A stretch of 64,000 nucleotides of DNA from Terriglobia bacterium (lineage in GTDB: Bacteria > Acidobacteriota > Terriglobia > Bryobacterales > Bryobacteraceae), in NCBI GenBank assembly GCA_020073445.1, contig JAIQFE010000001.1:496001-560000 (forward strand), in the 5' to 3' direction. Every line of letters begins with the position of its first letter. Positions within the stretch are counted from its first letter, which is position 1. This document shows positions 62,336 through 64,000 of the stretch, in pieces. The position numbers and the translations under genes were made by a program. Below the pieces are notes generated by a model, which made no database searches, was not told the DNA's origin, and saw nothing but the letters and a program-made list of their open reading frames with translations.

Positions 62336-64000
62336 ATTACTCGCGGGTAGCGCGAACGCGACCAATTCCGCGTTATATCCCTGGCCGCTGATCGCGACCA
62401 CGATATACTGCTTGCCGTTGAGCATATAGGTCATCGGCGACCCGCTTTGCGGAGCCGGGATGTACACCTTGCCGGCATCCGCGCCGGTGGCCTTGTTGTA
62501 AGCCCGTAGATACGCCCCGCGGCGGCCGTCCGCCATGGTGACGACGCCCTTTTCACCGGCGACCAGTAGCGTCTTGGTGACCAGCGTGCCAGCCTGGCCC
62601 GGACGTCCGGTGCGCGGGATATTCAAGCCCTTGAGCGCCGGATGATCCCGGATATTATCCGGAGTGTCGCCGTGGGCCACCTGCCAGGCAATCTCGCCCT
62701 TGTTCAGATCGATCGCCGTGATGCGGCCGTAGGGCGGCTTGAGCAGCGGCAAGCCCTGTACGGTGAGCCCACCACCTCCACCAGCAGCAGCCGCAGCAGC
62801 GGTACCGCGACCACCACCTGCGGGAGCCGCGGCGCCCGGAGTCGGCTCAGGACCGCGCGCCTGACCCGAGATGTACATGATGTCGGAGCGCGTTCCGCCC
62901 GGCACCAGACCGATTGCCGTTACCGTCGTTTGAGAGGACACATACGCAATGTGCGTCTCCGGATCGTAAGAGCCTCCCGGCCAGTTCGATCCGCCGCCGG
63001 CAGTGGCCGCCGTCAGGGTCGCCAGCGGGCCTTCGAATTTACTCACCACGCCGGGCGTGAACATCGGACCGATCTTATATTTCGAAACTAACTGCACGGC
63101 TTCGGCGCGAAGCTGCGGCGTGAAGTCGATCAGGTCGTTGATCGAGATGCCCTGCAGATCGAACGCCGGAGGCTTGGTCGGAAACGGCTGCGTGGGCGAA
63201 TACCATTCGCCCGGGACAGTGCCCTTCTCGACGGGCTTCTCCACGATGGGCCAGATGGGTTCGCCGGTCTCGCGGTTCAGCACATACATGAACGCCTGCT
63301 TGGTGGGCTGGGCCACCGCTTTCACCGTGCGGCCGTTGACGGTGATATCGGCCAGGATCGGCGGGCAGGGATTATCCATGTCCCAGATGCCGTGGTGAAC
63401 GTATTGGTAATGCCACTTGCGCGCGCCGGTCTTGAGATCCACCGCGACGATGCTCTCGCCGAACAAGCCGGCGCCCGGACGAGGGCCGCCATAGTAGTCG
63501 CCAGTCGGAAGCTCGACGCCGATATAAACCAAGCCGAGCTGTTCATCGATCGCCATTTGCCCCCAGGCGCCGGTGTTGCCTGTATACGACCAGGAATCCT
63601 GTTCCCAGGTGTTGAGCCCGTACTCGCCCGGTTTGGGAATGGTGTGGAAGATCCACAGCCGCTTGCCGGTGAGCACGTCGAATCCGCGGACGTAGCCCTT
63701 CACGTTGGTTTTGCTGGCCGGAACACCGCCGGGCTTGTGCGCCGCACCGATGATCACCGTGTTTCCGGAAACGACTGGCGCCGAATGCAATCCGATGTCG
63801 GGATTGAGCGGCTCGATTTGTTGATCGTCTTCATCCTTGAGATCCACGATGCCGTTCTTGCCGAACGTGGGGATTCGGTTGCCGGTCTTGGCGTCCAGCG
63901 CGACCATCTGATAGCCGGGAGTGACGTAGATGATGCGCTCTTGGCCGCCATCGGTCCAATAGGACAGCCCGCGTCCGGAAAGCTGGCGAGGCGCGACGGT
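62333..64000 (-). CDS. PQQ-dependent dehydrogenase (quinoprotein glucose dehydrogenase-like), N-terminus outside window
   Basis: At least 555 residues; the frame is open to the right edge of the window (RGLSYWTDGGQERIIYVTPGYQMV precedes the internal ATG at 63907), so the true start lies beyond. Beta-propeller W-motifs are visible (GKRLWIFHTIP, GARKWHYQYVHHG, GEIAWQVAHGD), as are DMDNPCPPIL and NRETGEPIWP, typical of membrane or periplasmic glucose-dehydrogenase-like quinoproteins. A low-complexity Pro/Ala/Gly insert of ~30 residues interrupts the C-terminal third. The stop codon is the edge of the REPIN. Confidence 0.87.
   Translation of the reverse strand, partial: TVAPRQLSGRGLSYWTDGGQERIIYVTPGYQMVALDAKTGNRIPTFGKNGIVDLKDEDDQQIEPLNPDIGLHSAPVVSGNTVIIGAAHKPGGVPASKTNVKGYVRGFDVLTGKRLWIFHTIPKPGEYGLNTWEQDSWSYTGNTGAWGQMAIDEQLGLVYIGVELPTGDYYGGPRPGAGLFGESIVAVDLKTGARKWHYQYVHHGIWDMDNPCPPILADITVNGRTVKAVAQPTKQAFMYVLNRETGEPIWPIVEKPVEKGTVPGEWYSPTQPFPTKPPAFDLQGISINDLIDFTPQLRAEAVQLVSKYKIGPMFTPGVVSKFEGPLATLTAATAGGGSNWPGGSYDPETHIAYVSSQTTVTAIGLVPGGTRSDIMYISGQARGPEPTPGAAAPAGGGRGTAAAAAAGGGGGLTVQGLPLLKPPYGRITAIDLNKGEIAWQVAHGDTPDNIRDHPALKGLNIPRTGRPGQAGTLVTKTLLVAGEKGVVTMADGRRGAYLRAYNKATGADAGKVYIPAPQSGSPMTYMLNGKQYIVVAISGQGYNAELVAFALPASN

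Noticed and set aside
1-64000. CRISPR arrays, tRNA or rRNA genes
   Set aside because: No regularly spaced direct repeats and no tRNA- or rRNA-like sequence were noticed on either strand; a covariance-model scan was not possible.

Overview
The window looks like a chromosomal piece of a soil Acidobacteriota, most likely of the Solibacter/Bryobacterales kind. The grounds are two tandem Oar-like TonB-dependent receptors with an N-terminal carboxypeptidase-regulatory domain, secreted quinoprotein beta-propellers, a Tat-exported molybdenum hydroxylase subunit, many small secreted proteins ending their signal in AQ/SQ, high GC, and REP-like palindromes with a RAYT transposase. This is inference from gene content; no rRNA or tRNA gene was found in the window.

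Layout. 1-4.5 kb: the tail of a DapF-like gene, a UDP-sugar 6-dehydrogenase, an ABC-2 exporter pair and a parvulin foldase. 4.5-8.6 kb: an acyl-CoA dehydrogenase / split AtuA (DUF1446) / enoyl-CoA hydratase operon. 8.6-11.2 kb: an NRAMP-related transporter with a soluble MgtE-N/CBS protein, probably a Mg2+ uptake and sensor pair. 11.2-16.4 kb: a ThDP enzyme, an MFS exporter, an EmrA/HlyD adaptor and a TPR protein. 16.5-19.1 kb: tatA/B and two tandem tatC genes. 19-26.8 kb: patatin lipase, metallo-beta-lactamase-fold protein, aldose epimerase, a RAYT with flanking REPs, an AhpD-like protein and a PQQ-type beta-propeller.

26.9-39.7 kb is the most interesting part. A normal leuC-leuD pair on the minus strand faces a tightly packed plus-strand operon: MFS transporter, LeuD-like protein, ornithine cyclodeaminase-family protein, two M24 (creatinase-fold) proteins, a LeuC-like protein, a LigJ-like amidohydrolase-fold hydratase, a NitT/TauT-type ABC importer and two RraA/LigK-type aldolases. 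In the LeuC-like protein all three [4Fe-4S]-ligand cysteines are replaced by serine. In the full-length M24 protein four of the five metal ligands are replaced. I read this as an uncharacterised catabolic pathway for a small imported, probably carboxylated (perhaps N-containing), compound, using a hydro-lyase without an Fe-S cluster.

41.4-49.6 kb holds a folate one-carbon cluster: methyltransferase, core MetE, MetF-MetV fusion and a eukaryote-like formate-THF ligase. It is interrupted by a zinc-knuckle accessory gene flanked by a decayed copy of the fhs tail, and is followed by a FTCD/FchA-like cyclodeaminase. 49.6-64 kb: a truncated esterase, a secreted MidA-like methyltransferase, two TonB receptors with matching promoters (the second frameshifted), a Tat-dependent molybdopterin-binding subunit, and a quinoprotein running off the end. 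A REPIN sits between the last two convergent genes and supplies both stop codons.
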